From contig CALEMP010000201.1 of NCBI GenBank assembly GCA_937910685.1, positions 1-57,570 of the forward strand: a DNA stretch of 57,570 nt. The letters run 5' to 3'. The stretch comes from an uncultured bacterium (GTDB taxonomy: Bacteria; Planctomycetota; UBA1135; GCA-002686595). The notes beneath the pieces were generated by a model that was not told the origin of the DNA, did no database searches, and was given only the letters and a program-made list of their open reading frames with translations. Position 1 is the first letter of the stretch; every line of letters starts with the position of its first letter. A program made the position numbers and the translations under genes. Below are positions 43,606-51,466 of this stretch, one piece after another.

Positions 43606-45249
43606 GTGGACGAGTCCCCGACCCTGGGCAGCCCTTCCGCCCCCGCAGTCCTGGTTTGCTGCGCCCTCGCGGGTGCCGGCACTATGGTGGTTGAGTTGGC
43701 AGCCGTTCGTTTGGTCGCCCCTTGGTTCGGCACCAGCCACGTGGTGTGGAGCAACGTGATCGGGGTGGTTCTGCTGGCTTTAACCCTTGGCTATGTCCTT
43801 GGTGGGCGCTTAGCTTGCGGTGCACGCCCGGCCCGGTCCATGGGGTTGGCGATCGCTCTTGCGGCGGTTTGGGTTGCGCTGATGCCATGGGGGGCCAAGG
43901 GGGTTTGCCAGATGTTCATGCCAGAGGGGACAGCGCTGGATCAGGCACTTGGCTTGTTCACCTGGGGAAGTTTGGCCGCTTCTCTGTTGCTCTTTTTGCC
44001 CGCCTCCCTCCTGTTGGGGGCGGTTTCTCCCTTGGCCACGGAATCCCTCGCCCGCGGGCAACACCTGAGAGCGGGCCAAGCGGGAGGCCGAGTCTTGGCA
44101 ACCGCAACCCTTGGCAGTTTGGTCGGGGTATTTGGCACGAGCCACTGGCTCTTACCGGTGCTCGGTGTGCAGGGCACCTTCTTGCTGGCCTCGGTGTTGC
44201 TGATGGTAGGGGCGACACTTTTGCTGTGTGGGACAGGGTCCACGCCGGTTGCACTCTTGTGGTGGCTGCCTCTTTTGGGCGCCGGACAACTGGAGCTCGA
44301 CGTTCCCGCGGTTTCCCCGGGAGACCGTGTACTCGGGAGGCTCGAGTCAGCTTACCAGTCCATCCGGGTGATTGAGACTGGGGAGGGGGACAGCCTGTCC
44401 CGACGGCTTGTGGTCAACGAAGCGCTGGATTCGTTCCAAAGCGTCTGGAAACCCGATCCAGGCATGCTCGGAAACGGGCACTACTACGACCTCTTTTGTT
44501 TGCCCCTGGCTTGGCAGAAAGCTCCTTCCACCTGGAATCTACTGGTGCTGGGGCTCGGCGCAGGCACTGCGGTGCGTGTGATGGAAGGGGTCTTGCCCGA
44601 GGGGACCACTTTGGTCTGGACCGGCGTCGAGCTCGACCCTTCTGTGGTGCGCTTGGCCCAGGAGCACATGGACTTGGTACCCAGTCCGCCTCACCGGGTG
44701 CTAGCGGGTTGGGATTCCCGGGCGGCCTTGACCCAGTTGGCTGGGCCCTTTGATCAAATCATTCTGGACTCTTATGCCAATAACATGGAGATCCCTTTTC
44801 ACCTGGCGACTCTGGAGTTCTTCCGTGAAGCGCTTGAGAAACTTGCCCCCGGTGGTTGGCTCAGCCTGAACGCCGCGGGCTTCGGTGTTGAGGATCCTTT
44901 GATTTTGTCCGTGGCTTCCACCATGGCCGCCGCCGCCGGGCGTGAGGCGTTGCTCCTTGAGGTTCCTTTCAGCCGAAACACCCTCGTGTTTGTACGCCGG
45001 GACGCGGACGTGCCACGTCCAGGGAATGTTTTGTCTGGTGCGCCAAATACATGGGGGACCCTGGCTCCGGAAGTTCCCGGCCCCATAAAGCAACTGCTCC
45101 AAAGTCTGGGTGCCCCGGGGACCTTTGGCCTTGTTCAGCCCGGTCAGGGAGACGGCATCCTGACGGATGACCGTGCTCCCTTGGAACAAATGCAGCGGGA
45201 ATCCATCGCCCGTGGTCGAGTGCATTGGGCGGAGGAGAGTGCCCCGTGA
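43606..45249 (+). CDS. Membrane-fused spermidine-synthase-like methyltransferase
   Basis: A 547-aa protein with about six to seven N-terminal transmembrane helices (residues about 15-230) followed by a class I SAM-type or polyamine-synthase domain. The domain shows the LLVLGLGAGTAVRVMEG glycine-rich loop near residue 308, an acidic end to the next strand (GVELDPSVVRLAQEHM) and FDQIILDSYANN. This fusion class is common in environmental bacteria, and its substrate is unknown. Spermidine synthase activity is not implied, because key polyamine residues are not evident. It begins two bases after the preceding gene. Confidence 0.78.
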   Translation: MDESPTLGSPSAPAVLVCCALAGAGTMVVELAAVRLVAPWFGTSHVVWSNVIGVVLLALTLGYVLGGRLACGARPARSMGLAIALAAVWVALMPWGAKGVCQMFMPEGTALDQALGLFTWGSLAASLLLFLPASLLLGAVSPLATESLARGQHLRAGQAGGRVLATATLGSLVGVFGTSHWLLPVLGVQGTFLLASVLLMVGATLLLCGTGSTPVALLWWLPLLGAGQLELDVPAVSPGDRVLGRLESAYQSIRVIETGEGDSLSRRLVVNEALDSFQSVWKPDPGMLGNGHYYDLFCLPLAWQKAPSTWNLLVLGLGAGTAVRVMEGVLPEGTTLVWTGVELDPSVVRLAQEHMDLVPSPPHRVLAGWDSRAALTQLAGPFDQIILDSYANNMEIPFHLATLEFFREALEKLAPGGWLSLNAAGFGVEDPLILSVASTMAAAAGREALLLEVPFSRNTLVFVRRDADVPRPGNVLSGAPNTWGTLAPEVPGPIKQLLQSLGAPGTFGLVQPGQGDGILTDDRAPLEQMQRESIARGRVHWAEESAP

Positions 45250-45791
45250 TTGGCTCAGGTTTCTTGGTTGCTGCCCTGACTCTCAGCGCGGTTTCGGTGG
45301 GTACTCAGGATCCCCAAGCCCAGGTCTACAGGGACTACCTCCAGGCGGGTAACTATGTGCACGCAGTCGCGGCTGCGACCGCGATCTCTGATCCCCTGGC
45401 ACGCCACCGGGCTCAGGTCGAGGCGCGTTTCTTGTGCGGCGATCTGACCGGAGCCCTGCTAGCCGTTCGGCAGGGGCTTGCTGCCCACCCGGAGGACCTC
45501 CAACTTCTGATCAACGGTGCGGACTTGGCCCTCCAACTGTTGCAAATCGATGAGGGCTCCAAGTGGAGTCAGCGTCTTGCGCAGCTTGCTGCTGAATCAC
45601 CGGACCTGCCCCAGGAAAGTCGTGCTTTCTACAGCCGACGCGCGCAGGGCTTGGTGGCTCGTTCGATCGATTCAAAGCGGTCGCTCGTGACCCAGGCGGC
45701 TGCGCTTCTGCGTGCGCAACGCACCGTTGGGATGGCCGTGCTCTTGGCGATCGGATTTTTGGTCGTGAGTCGATTACGCCCTCAAAGCTAG
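45246..45791 (+). CDS. Small TPR-like membrane protein
   Basis: A 181-aa protein in a GTGA overlap with the spermidine-synthase-like gene. A signal-like N-terminus (IGSGFLVAALTLSAVSVG) is followed by helical repeats of TPR type (QVYRDYLQAGNYVHAVAAATAI, ARFLCGDLTGALLAVRQGLAAHPEDLQLLINGADLAL). A single C-terminal transmembrane helix (VGMAVLLAIGFLVVS) would anchor it. No family was recognised. Tight coupling suggests a shared envelope function with the methyltransferase-like protein. Confidence 0.65.
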   Translation: MIGSGFLVAALTLSAVSVGTQDPQAQVYRDYLQAGNYVHAVAAATAISDPLARHRAQVEARFLCGDLTGALLAVRQGLAAHPEDLQLLINGADLALQLLQIDEGSKWSQRLAQLAAESPDLPQESRAFYSRRAQGLVARSIDSKRSLVTQAAALLRAQRTVGMAVLLAIGFLVVSRLRPQS

Positions 45792-46016
45792 GGGAGACCA
45801 AGCCTGCGCCGCTCTGGGTGAACCATGAGTTGCGCGAAGAGTGCTGTCATAGGGCGCTAATCTTGGATCCACGGGCCTGCTGACGGGGGCTGGGACGGCT
45901 AGTAAAGCCCTGACGGTATTGCTTCGGGGTTCAAAGGTTTAGAGGAGCGCTCGGGCGGTTAAAAAAAGACGCCGTTGCCCTAGAATTCGGGGCCACTCAA
46001 GGCGTAATCTGCCTAC

Positions 46017-46676
46017 ATGCAGGTACGACTAGATGGAAATCCCGACTTTGGGGAGGCAACTTGTAGCTTAGCCCCGGGCGAAGTGCTTACTTGCGAAGGA
46101 GGAGCCATGAGCCGCATGAGCGCGGGCATGGACCTCAGAACCCGCATGGCTGGCGGCGTTGTGAAATCTCTCTTTCGAGCTGTCGGAGCAAGAGAATCCT
46201 TCCTTCTCTCTGAGTACAGCTCTGGAGAGCCGGGCTTTGTCACGGTGGCTCCTACGACTCCCGGCGCGGTCGTTCATCGTGAGATGCATGGGGAGAAGCT
46301 GATGCTCTCCGCAGGTTCCTTCCTCGCAGTCAGCGATGGTATCTCGCTCCGAACTCGCTTTGGAGGCCTGAAGGCGCTCTTCAGCGGAGAAGGCGCCTTC
46401 CTCTTCGAGGCTGAAGGAGAAGGCGACTTACTCTTCAACTCATATGGCGCGATCGTCGAGCGAGAGCTGGATGGAGACCTGACCGTGGACACTGGACACG
46501 TCGTGGCCTGGGAGTCCTCCCTCGATTATTCCATCGAAGGCATGGGCGGATTGAAGCAAACCTTATTCAGCGGCGAGGGGCTCGTCATGCGCTTCGCTGG
46601 TACGGGCAAAATTTGGCTCCAGACACGCACCCTCCGTGAAACCGCAGGGTGGATTACTCCTTACTTGAGGGGCTGA
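46017..46676 (+). CDS. AIM24-family protein, first of three tandem paralogues
   Basis: A 219-aa all-beta protein of the AIM24/TIGR00266 family, whose members form beta-sandwiches resembling tubby or TRAP folds. Family landmarks are LAPGEVLTCEGGAMSRMS near residue 18, the ESFLLSEYSS turn, GSFLAVSDGISLRTRFGGLKALFSGEGAFLFEAEGEGDLLFNSYGAI in the middle, and VDTGHVVAWESSLDY near 157. No signal peptide or transmembrane segment is present. It starts after a 225-base gap, and the GC content here is lower than in the flanks. Its stop overlaps the next paralogue by one base. The biochemical role of bacterial AIM24 is unsettled. Confidence 0.87.
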   Translation: MQVRLDGNPDFGEATCSLAPGEVLTCEGGAMSRMSAGMDLRTRMAGGVVKSLFRAVGARESFLLSEYSSGEPGFVTVAPTTPGAVVHREMHGEKLMLSAGSFLAVSDGISLRTRFGGLKALFSGEGAFLFEAEGEGDLLFNSYGAIVERELDGDLTVDTGHVVAWESSLDYSIEGMGGLKQTLFSGEGLVMRFAGTGKIWLQTRTLRETAGWITPYLRG

Positions 46677-47365
46677 TGGAAATCGCAATTAAAGACAGCG
46701 GCGCCTTCGCGTCCGCCATTGTAAAGCTCCAGGCTGGTGAGACCTTTGTCTCTGAGTCTGGTGCCATGTATCGCACCAGCGCTGAGATTGACAGTGATGT
46801 CACGACGCACTCTAAAGGGAAGGGCGGAATCTTGGGTGGCCTGAAGCGCCTCCTCGGTGGCGATAGCTTCTTCCTTTCGAAGTACACGGCCGAGGGCGGC
46901 GTCGCTGGTGAGGTTGGCCTCGCGCCGAGCTTACCAGGGGATGTCATGAAGGTGGAACTGGACGGCAGTTCCCGTTGGCTTTGCGCTGGCGGCAGCTACC
47001 TCGGCTCAAGCGAAGAACTCGCGCTCGACACGCAATTTCAAGGATTGCGGGGAATGCTCTCAGGTGAGAACCTGTACTTCCTCTCGGTTGATGGGCAGGG
47101 CTTGCTGCTCGTTGGCGCTTTTGGATGCATTCGCGAAGTGACGTTTGATGGCGAAGTGGTGGTGGACACCGGTCATGTGGTCGCTTTTGAAGACACTCTT
47201 TCTTATGAAATTTCAAAGGCCGGTGGCTCTTGGCTGCGCTCCTTCCTAGGAGGAGAGGGTCTCGTGATGAGGTTCAAGGGGACAGGGCGCCTCCTGGTGC
47301 AATCCCATAACGCGCGAACTTTTGGCGCTAAACTCGGCAGGATGCTGCCCCCGAGGAAAGCCTAA
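46676..47365 (+). CDS. AIM24-family protein, second of three tandem paralogues
   Basis: A 229-aa paralogue. The ATG overlaps the previous stop (TGATG) and is preceded by GAGGGG. It keeps the family signature GETFVSESGAMYRTS near residue 23, GGDSFFLSKYTAEGG near 62, the LRGMLSGENLYFLSVDGQG strand pair and VDTGHVVAFEDTLSY. It diverges clearly from its neighbours at the N-terminus, so the triplet is not a recent identical duplication. The one-base overlaps on both sides suggest a fixed stoichiometric complex. Confidence 0.87.
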   Translation: MEIAIKDSGAFASAIVKLQAGETFVSESGAMYRTSAEIDSDVTTHSKGKGGILGGLKRLLGGDSFFLSKYTAEGGVAGEVGLAPSLPGDVMKVELDGSSRWLCAGGSYLGSSEELALDTQFQGLRGMLSGENLYFLSVDGQGLLLVGAFGCIREVTFDGEVVVDTGHVVAFEDTLSYEISKAGGSWLRSFLGGEGLVMRFKGTGRLLVQSHNARTFGAKLGRMLPPRKA

Positions 47366-48036
47366 TGGAACATCAAATTACGAACGGCCCTAGCTACTCG
47401 ATCCTTGAGGCGACGCTCTCTCCAGGAGAGACCCTGGTCTCTGAATCTGGCGCGATGGCTTGGAAGGATACGAACGTCGTCACGGAGACCTCCACGCGTG
47501 GGGGTGTGATGAAGGGACTGAAGCGCTCATTCCTCTCGGGGGAAAGCTTCTTTCAGAACACTTGGCGCGCAGAGGGGCAACCTGGCTCGATCGCGCTCGC
47601 TCCCGGTAGCGCAGGCGACATTGTCGAGTATGACTTGGATGGCGAGCTTCTCCTCGAGAAAGGGGCCTTCTTGGCTTCTTGCGAGGGCGTCACCGTTGAC
47701 TCTAAGTTCGACGGCTTCAAAGGCTTCTTCAATGAGGGCTTTTTCGTTTTGAAATGCACGGGGAAGGGGAAGCTCTTCTTTAACTCCTATGGGGCCATCG
47801 AAGCGGTGGATGTGGACGGTGAGTACATCGTGGACAATGGCTACGCGGTCGCTTGGGAGCCCGAGCTCTCCTATAAGCTCACGCGCGCTCGCAAGATCCG
47901 TTCATTCCTCTTTGGTAATCAGTTGATTCTTCGGTTCTCTGGCAAGGGGCGAGTCTGGATTCAGACGCGCAGCCCCCGTGTAAAGGCCAACTGGGTGCAT
48001 CCCTTCCGTCGGGTTCAGAAAAGCAAGAACGATTGA
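47365..48036 (+). CDS. AIM24-family protein, third of three tandem paralogues
   Basis: A 223-aa paralogue with a TAATG overlap to the second. Signature regions are GETLVSESGAMAWKD near residue 22, SGESFFQNTWRAEGQPG near 57, GKLFFNSYGAIEAVDVDGEYIVDNGYAVAWEPELSY and FLFGNQLILRFSGKGRVW. This copy is closest to the standard bacterial TIGR00266 profile by eye. The tail is basic and lacks a membrane segment. In yeast AIM24 is a mitochondrial inner-membrane protein affecting MICOS; the bacterial role is unknown. Confidence 0.88.
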   Translation: MEHQITNGPSYSILEATLSPGETLVSESGAMAWKDTNVVTETSTRGGVMKGLKRSFLSGESFFQNTWRAEGQPGSIALAPGSAGDIVEYDLDGELLLEKGAFLASCEGVTVDSKFDGFKGFFNEGFFVLKCTGKGKLFFNSYGAIEAVDVDGEYIVDNGYAVAWEPELSYKLTRARKIRSFLFGNQLILRFSGKGRVWIQTRSPRVKANWVHPFRRVQKSKND

Positions 48037-48198
48037 CCCCCACATGAACGCCACAGCCGATGCCATAAACCTCGAGCTTCCGGCCTTCATCCATTGCGAA
48101 GAGGTCACCCTAGGCCGAATTCTTGAGGTGCATAACCCTTGGGATTCTTCGGTCGTGGCACGTTGCCCATGCTCTGCGCCTCACATAGAGAGCAGGCG

Positions 48199-48242
48199 AG
48201 CTAGGATTCATCCGCAAGAACGGAGCTAAGCTAGGATCCTAG
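48199..48242. promoter_or_regulatory. Operator-like repeats upstream of the SET gene
   Basis: The 230-base gap contains two direct AGCTAGGAT copies at 48199-48207 and 48229-48237, 30 bases apart (about three helical turns). The second runs into a perfect 12-bp palindrome CTAGGATCCTAG at 48231-48242. A partly inverted TCCTAAGCTAA follows just before the SET start. This pattern suits a dimeric regulator but no cognate regulator is present. The rest of the gap shows no gene. Confidence 0.4.
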
Positions 48243-48266
48243 GCCTTTGGTTCCTAAGCTAACTCC

Positions 48267-48746
48267 ATGACCACTAGTTGCTTTAGAGTCTCCGAACATA
48301 AGGGCCAGCGCCGGGTCCTTGCACGGCAGGCCATATCTCAAGGGGAGTTGATCGTTGTGATCCAGGGCAAGGAATCCCGTCACCCTATGCGATACACCGT
48401 GCAGGTTGGAGAGAACGAGCACCTAGAGTCCACAGCATCCGAAGATCCCGCCAAGCAAGCGAGTCATTATGACTGGCGATATCTCAATCATCACTGCGCG
48501 CCCAATGCTTACTTCCGAGGACGGTCCCTCATCGCTCTCAAGGAGATCCCCGTTGGCGTTGAAATCACCTTTAACTACAACGCTACGGAACAGCAGATGG
48601 CTTCGCCCTTCGTCTGCTGGTGCGATCACGTCGCTTGCCCGGAGGGGCATACGGTGAGCGGGTTCTCGGCCTTGGGTCCTGCAGAGCAAGAAGCTCTCTT
48701 GGATACCTGTCAAGAGCACATTAGGGCTGTCCATGCCCTTGGTTGA
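48267..48746 (+). CDS. SET-domain protein lysine methyltransferase-like protein
   Basis: A compact 159-aa SET protein. The SAM-binding/catalytic core reads RYLNHHCAPNAYF near residue 71 (the NHxCxPN motif), ITFNYN near 99, and a post-SET cysteine cluster CWCDHVAC near 117. The N-terminal RVLARQAISQGELIVVIQG is the SET-N strand pair. SET proteins in bacteria methylate lysines of ribosomal, nucleoid or unknown proteins; no chlamydial-type histone is visible here. The gene sits downstream of the AIM24 triplet on the same strand, but after a 230-base gap with its own operator-like repeats, so separate regulation is likely. Horizontal origin is possible. Confidence 0.88.
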   Translation: MTTSCFRVSEHKGQRRVLARQAISQGELIVVIQGKESRHPMRYTVQVGENEHLESTASEDPAKQASHYDWRYLNHHCAPNAYFRGRSLIALKEIPVGVEITFNYNATEQQMASPFVCWCDHVACPEGHTVSGFSALGPAEQEALLDTCQEHIRAVHALG

Positions 48747-48845
48747 GTCTAGGTCTTGGAGGGCGTGACCCGCTGCGCCTGAAGGGACTGAGGTGTGCTC
48801 ACATGGGTGCAGGCGTTTCCGTAAGTAGGTGCAGCCAAAGCTAGA

Positions 48846-48877
48846 GGAGCCGCCCACTCTTGCAAGTGGGCGGCTCC
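48846..48877. terminator. Strong GC-rich hairpin between the SET gene and the HEAT gene
   Basis: GGAGCCGCCCACT (48846-48858) and AGTGGGCGGCTCC (48865-48877) form a perfect 13-bp stem with a CTTGCA loop. The hairpin lies between two converging genes, about 100 bases after the SET stop and 65 bases beyond the end of the minus-strand HEAT gene. Neither side has a long T tract, so it is probably a bidirectional or stem-only terminator. Confidence 0.7.
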
Positions 48878-48941
48878 CCGTTGTGATGTGGGGCAAGGCC
48901 CCCCAATCAAGCGCGCAACCCCTCGGGGCCGCGCGGCGCGA

Positions 48942-51107
48942 TCAAAGAATGTCCAGGATGCCGGTGCCGGCGCCGGTCAGGGTCGAGGAGTTTGCGCGGT
49001 AGTTAATGTTCTGGCCAATCTTGGAATTCCAAGGCAGCATCTCTTTGTCACAGACAATGCCCAGGGCCACTGCCGCGAAGCCGCGGGCGCCACCGGTCAT
49101 CTTGGGACTCTTGAGCATATCCACGAGGGGCTCAATGGAGTTGCGGTCGCCGATCTGGCCGAGGGCCGTGGCGATAGCCGCCTGAGTGGCCATGCCCTTG
49201 GCAACAGCCAGCATGTCCACCAACTTGGGAACGATGGCCTTGTCACCCAACAGGCCCAAGGCGATGGCCGCCTGCTTGAGCAGGGTGGGGCGATACTTGG
49301 ACTCTTCGATCAGGGTCTGGATCTGTTCCACCGGACGGGGGTCGCCGATCAGGCCGAGGGCCACGCAGCAATAGCCACGAGCGTCGTCGTCACCGCTGAA
49401 GTAGTCCAGCTTGTCCACGATCATGGAGATCGCATCCACGTTCTTGCTCATGCCAAGGCCGAGCACGTAAGCGCCGATATCAGCAGGGCGCTTGCATTCG
49501 TCTGTGGCGGCCTGCAGGGCCAGAATCGAAGTGGTGTCCAGACCTTGACTTGCTTCAAGAAGGTCCCAGCTTTGCACGCCGATGGCGAGCCCAGCCCAGG
49601 GCTTGAGCTGCACCTTACCGCGACCGAGGGTCTTGGTCAGGGCCGCTTCAACTTCTTCACGACCACCCCAGGGCTTTTCGCCGACGCCCGCACGGGCACC
49701 GATTTGAGCCAGGGAGATCAGGGAGAAACGACGGGCTTGCTGACGTCCCTTGGATGCAACCTCGCGCAGGCCAGCACGGATCTGGTTGTCGATGGCGTTG
49801 GCGCCATCGTCATCGCAGGTGCCGATTTGACCTAAGGCGAGGGCAGCACTCATCTTCAGTTCGCGCTCGTTATAGTCGCTACGCTCGCGCATGGCTTCGA
49901 TCAACATTTCCGAAACGGCAGTGCGCTGCTTCAGGCTCTCGTCGCCGGTCAAGTCCTCTAGGAGCATGGCCATGGAACGAGGAGCGTGGGCACGCACCAG
50001 GTAGTGGCGGGTGGTCTTGTTGGCTCGCACGTTGCGCTCGTTGAAGTAACCAAGCAGGAACTTGAGCTGTGCTTGACGTGAAACCACGTGCTGCAGGTTG
50101 CCCTTTTGCTCTTCCTCGGTGAGTGCCGGAACTGCGTCGGTACCATCTTCGTTGGTCACCACCGTATCCACGCGGGTCAAGCCGAAGGCCACCATGGCGG
50201 CGATCTTGATGTCCCGGGTGGCGAAGTTCGGAGAGGTCAGTACGTCGGCCAGGTGCTCTGCGATTTGCTTACGCAATTCGTTGTCGCCGGAGCGATAGCC
50301 CAAAAGGCCCAAGCCGTAGGTGGCGAAGGCTCGGGTGCGCAGGGAAACCTGGGTGGAACCCACGGCCTTGCGCCCAAGGGGCTGGTCGTTCATCAGGGCA
50401 ACGAGTAGATCGGTGCTGCCTTGGTCGGCGAGAATGCCGAGGGCCACTGCGGCGGTCTCTGCAATTTCCTGGCTGGGGTTGTCGAGGAACTTGGCGATTT
50501 CCTTCTGGAAGCGGGACTCACCACTCTCGTCCTGTTCGTCACCGATTTTGGCCAATGCAATCATGGCGCCGGTCACGATGTCGTTGTGGCGTTCCTTGTT
50601 GAGGGCTTCGATCAGGGCAGGGACAACCACGTTGTCGATCTGCTCCTTGGTGGGCCGCAGGGTTTCCTTGGCTTGCTCCTTCTGGCCGTGGCCTAGGAAG
50701 AACTCCGCGGAACCGGTTTGGATGTTGCCGTCATGGATGTGGCTCTTCAGGTTCAGGTACGGATCCTTGTTGAAGCCCCACCAGAATTCCCAACGGGTCA
50801 GGTCAGGTCCGGCGTCGGCGCCACCTTGGGTCATGGGACCTTGGGTCTGGCCGGGAGCTGGGGTGCCGGCGGGGGTGCCAGGTGCAGCAGCCGGAGTGCC
50901 GGGTGCAGAGGGTGCAGGCGTGGTAGGTGCGCCGGGTGCAGGAGCACCAGGTGCAGCGCCTCCGCCACCGCCGCCGCCACCAGCGCCGGGGGGCACAGTG
51001 TCACCGGGGCCTCGGTAGGTGCCGCCGTGGCCCGTGGAGAAATCGCAGAGGGCGAGGGTGCTGGCGGCCAAAAGGGCGCCGATCAGGATGGTATTTTTCA
51101 TGGTCAT
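48942..51107 (-). CDS. Exported HEAT-repeat protein with Gly/Ala/Pro-rich linker
   Basis: A 721-aa protein from ATG 51107 (ATG 51101 two codons later is equally possible). The signal sequence ILIGALLAASTLALC is followed by a low-complexity Gly, Ala and Pro stretch of about 75 residues (GGGGGGGG, then repeating A-P-G-A-P units). The remaining 570 residues are HEAT repeats (VPALIEALNKERHND, VTGAMIALAKIGDE, AAVALGILADQGSTDLLVALM, AIALGLLGDKAIVPKLVDML, AIATALGQIGDRNSIEPLVDML). It is a periplasmic or surface solenoid scaffold with no catalytic motif. The frame runs on upstream of the ATGs without a plausible signal peptide. A short inverted repeat precedes the start. Confidence 0.78.
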   Translation of the reverse strand: MTMKNTILIGALLAASTLALCDFSTGHGGTYRGPGDTVPPGAGGGGGGGGAAPGAPAPGAPTTPAPSAPGTPAAAPGTPAGTPAPGQTQGPMTQGGADAGPDLTRWEFWWGFNKDPYLNLKSHIHDGNIQTGSAEFFLGHGQKEQAKETLRPTKEQIDNVVVPALIEALNKERHNDIVTGAMIALAKIGDEQDESGESRFQKEIAKFLDNPSQEIAETAAVALGILADQGSTDLLVALMNDQPLGRKAVGSTQVSLRTRAFATYGLGLLGYRSGDNELRKQIAEHLADVLTSPNFATRDIKIAAMVAFGLTRVDTVVTNEDGTDAVPALTEEEQKGNLQHVVSRQAQLKFLLGYFNERNVRANKTTRHYLVRAHAPRSMAMLLEDLTGDESLKQRTAVSEMLIEAMRERSDYNERELKMSAALALGQIGTCDDDGANAIDNQIRAGLREVASKGRQQARRFSLISLAQIGARAGVGEKPWGGREEVEAALTKTLGRGKVQLKPWAGLAIGVQSWDLLEASQGLDTTSILALQAATDECKRPADIGAYVLGLGMSKNVDAISMIVDKLDYFSGDDDARGYCCVALGLIGDPRPVEQIQTLIEESKYRPTLLKQAAIALGLLGDKAIVPKLVDMLAVAKGMATQAAIATALGQIGDRNSIEPLVDMLKSPKMTGGARGFAAVALGIVCDKEMLPWNSKIGQNINYRANSSTLTGAGTGILDIL

Positions 51108-51466
51108 TCGGGATGAGTGAATCACTCGGGAAGAATGGAAAGTTTGGTGTGCGGTCCCCGAAGGGGCTGAGTTACTGGTATCGGGCGTGCGGCCTTGCTG
51201 GGACCGCCAAGGCGTGTCCGTAAATACAATGCAAGGGGCGTGCCAGTGAATGAGGGGAAGCTGCCTTCTTTGAGGGCCTCCTAGAATAGGCTCCCTGGGC
51301 TCCCACCGCAACGGATTGGGGGTCTGTGGGGTGGATAAATGACCCTCTCCAGGATGCTCAGGGGGATGGGCTAGTCACCCAAAATCGTGGCGTTTCCCAA
51401 AGGGAACACATGTGCCCACAATGGAGAACCACCCCCCCGGGGGGGGATGGGAGGCAGACTGTCCAC
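51108..51466. other. 359-base divergent intergenic region
   Basis: This gap separates the minus-strand HEAT gene from the plus-strand kinase gene and should hold both promoters. GAGTG-AAT-CACTC (51115-51127) is an inverted repeat in the HEAT leader. On the minus strand TTCACT (complement of 51245-51250) and TGTATT (complement of 51223-51228), 16 bases apart, are a weak possible -35/-10 pair. The plus strand has a TAGAAT at 51282-51287. A C7G8 palindromic tract lies at 51432-51446. The kinase frame is open from 51326, so part of this may be coded if the start is upstream. No other gene is seen. Confidence 0.5.
51432..51446. repeat. C7G8 homopolymer palindrome upstream of the kinase
   Basis: Seven C are followed directly by eight G, a slippage-prone self-complementary tract, about 20 bases upstream of the preferred kinase start. 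If translation starts further upstream, length changes here would shift the frame. It could also be a sequencing or assembly weakness. Confidence 0.9.

Noticed and set aside
45925..45960. tRNA-like T-loop sequence (GGTTCAAAGG)
   Set aside because: No acceptor stem, anticodon stem or D-arm could be paired around it.
48044..48229. 61-aa frame between the third AIM24 gene and the SET gene
   Set aside because: No ribosome-binding site, no domain, and it overlaps the operator-like repeats; probably non-coding.
45792..48941. Prophage or integrated element covering the AIM24 and SET genes
   Set aside because: No integrase, terminase, capsid gene or attachment repeats were seen; only a mild shift in composition.
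48888..49835. Plus-strand 315-aa open frame opposite the HEAT gene
   Set aside because: It lies antisense to a well-supported HEAT-repeat gene; the repeat codon pattern explains the open frame.
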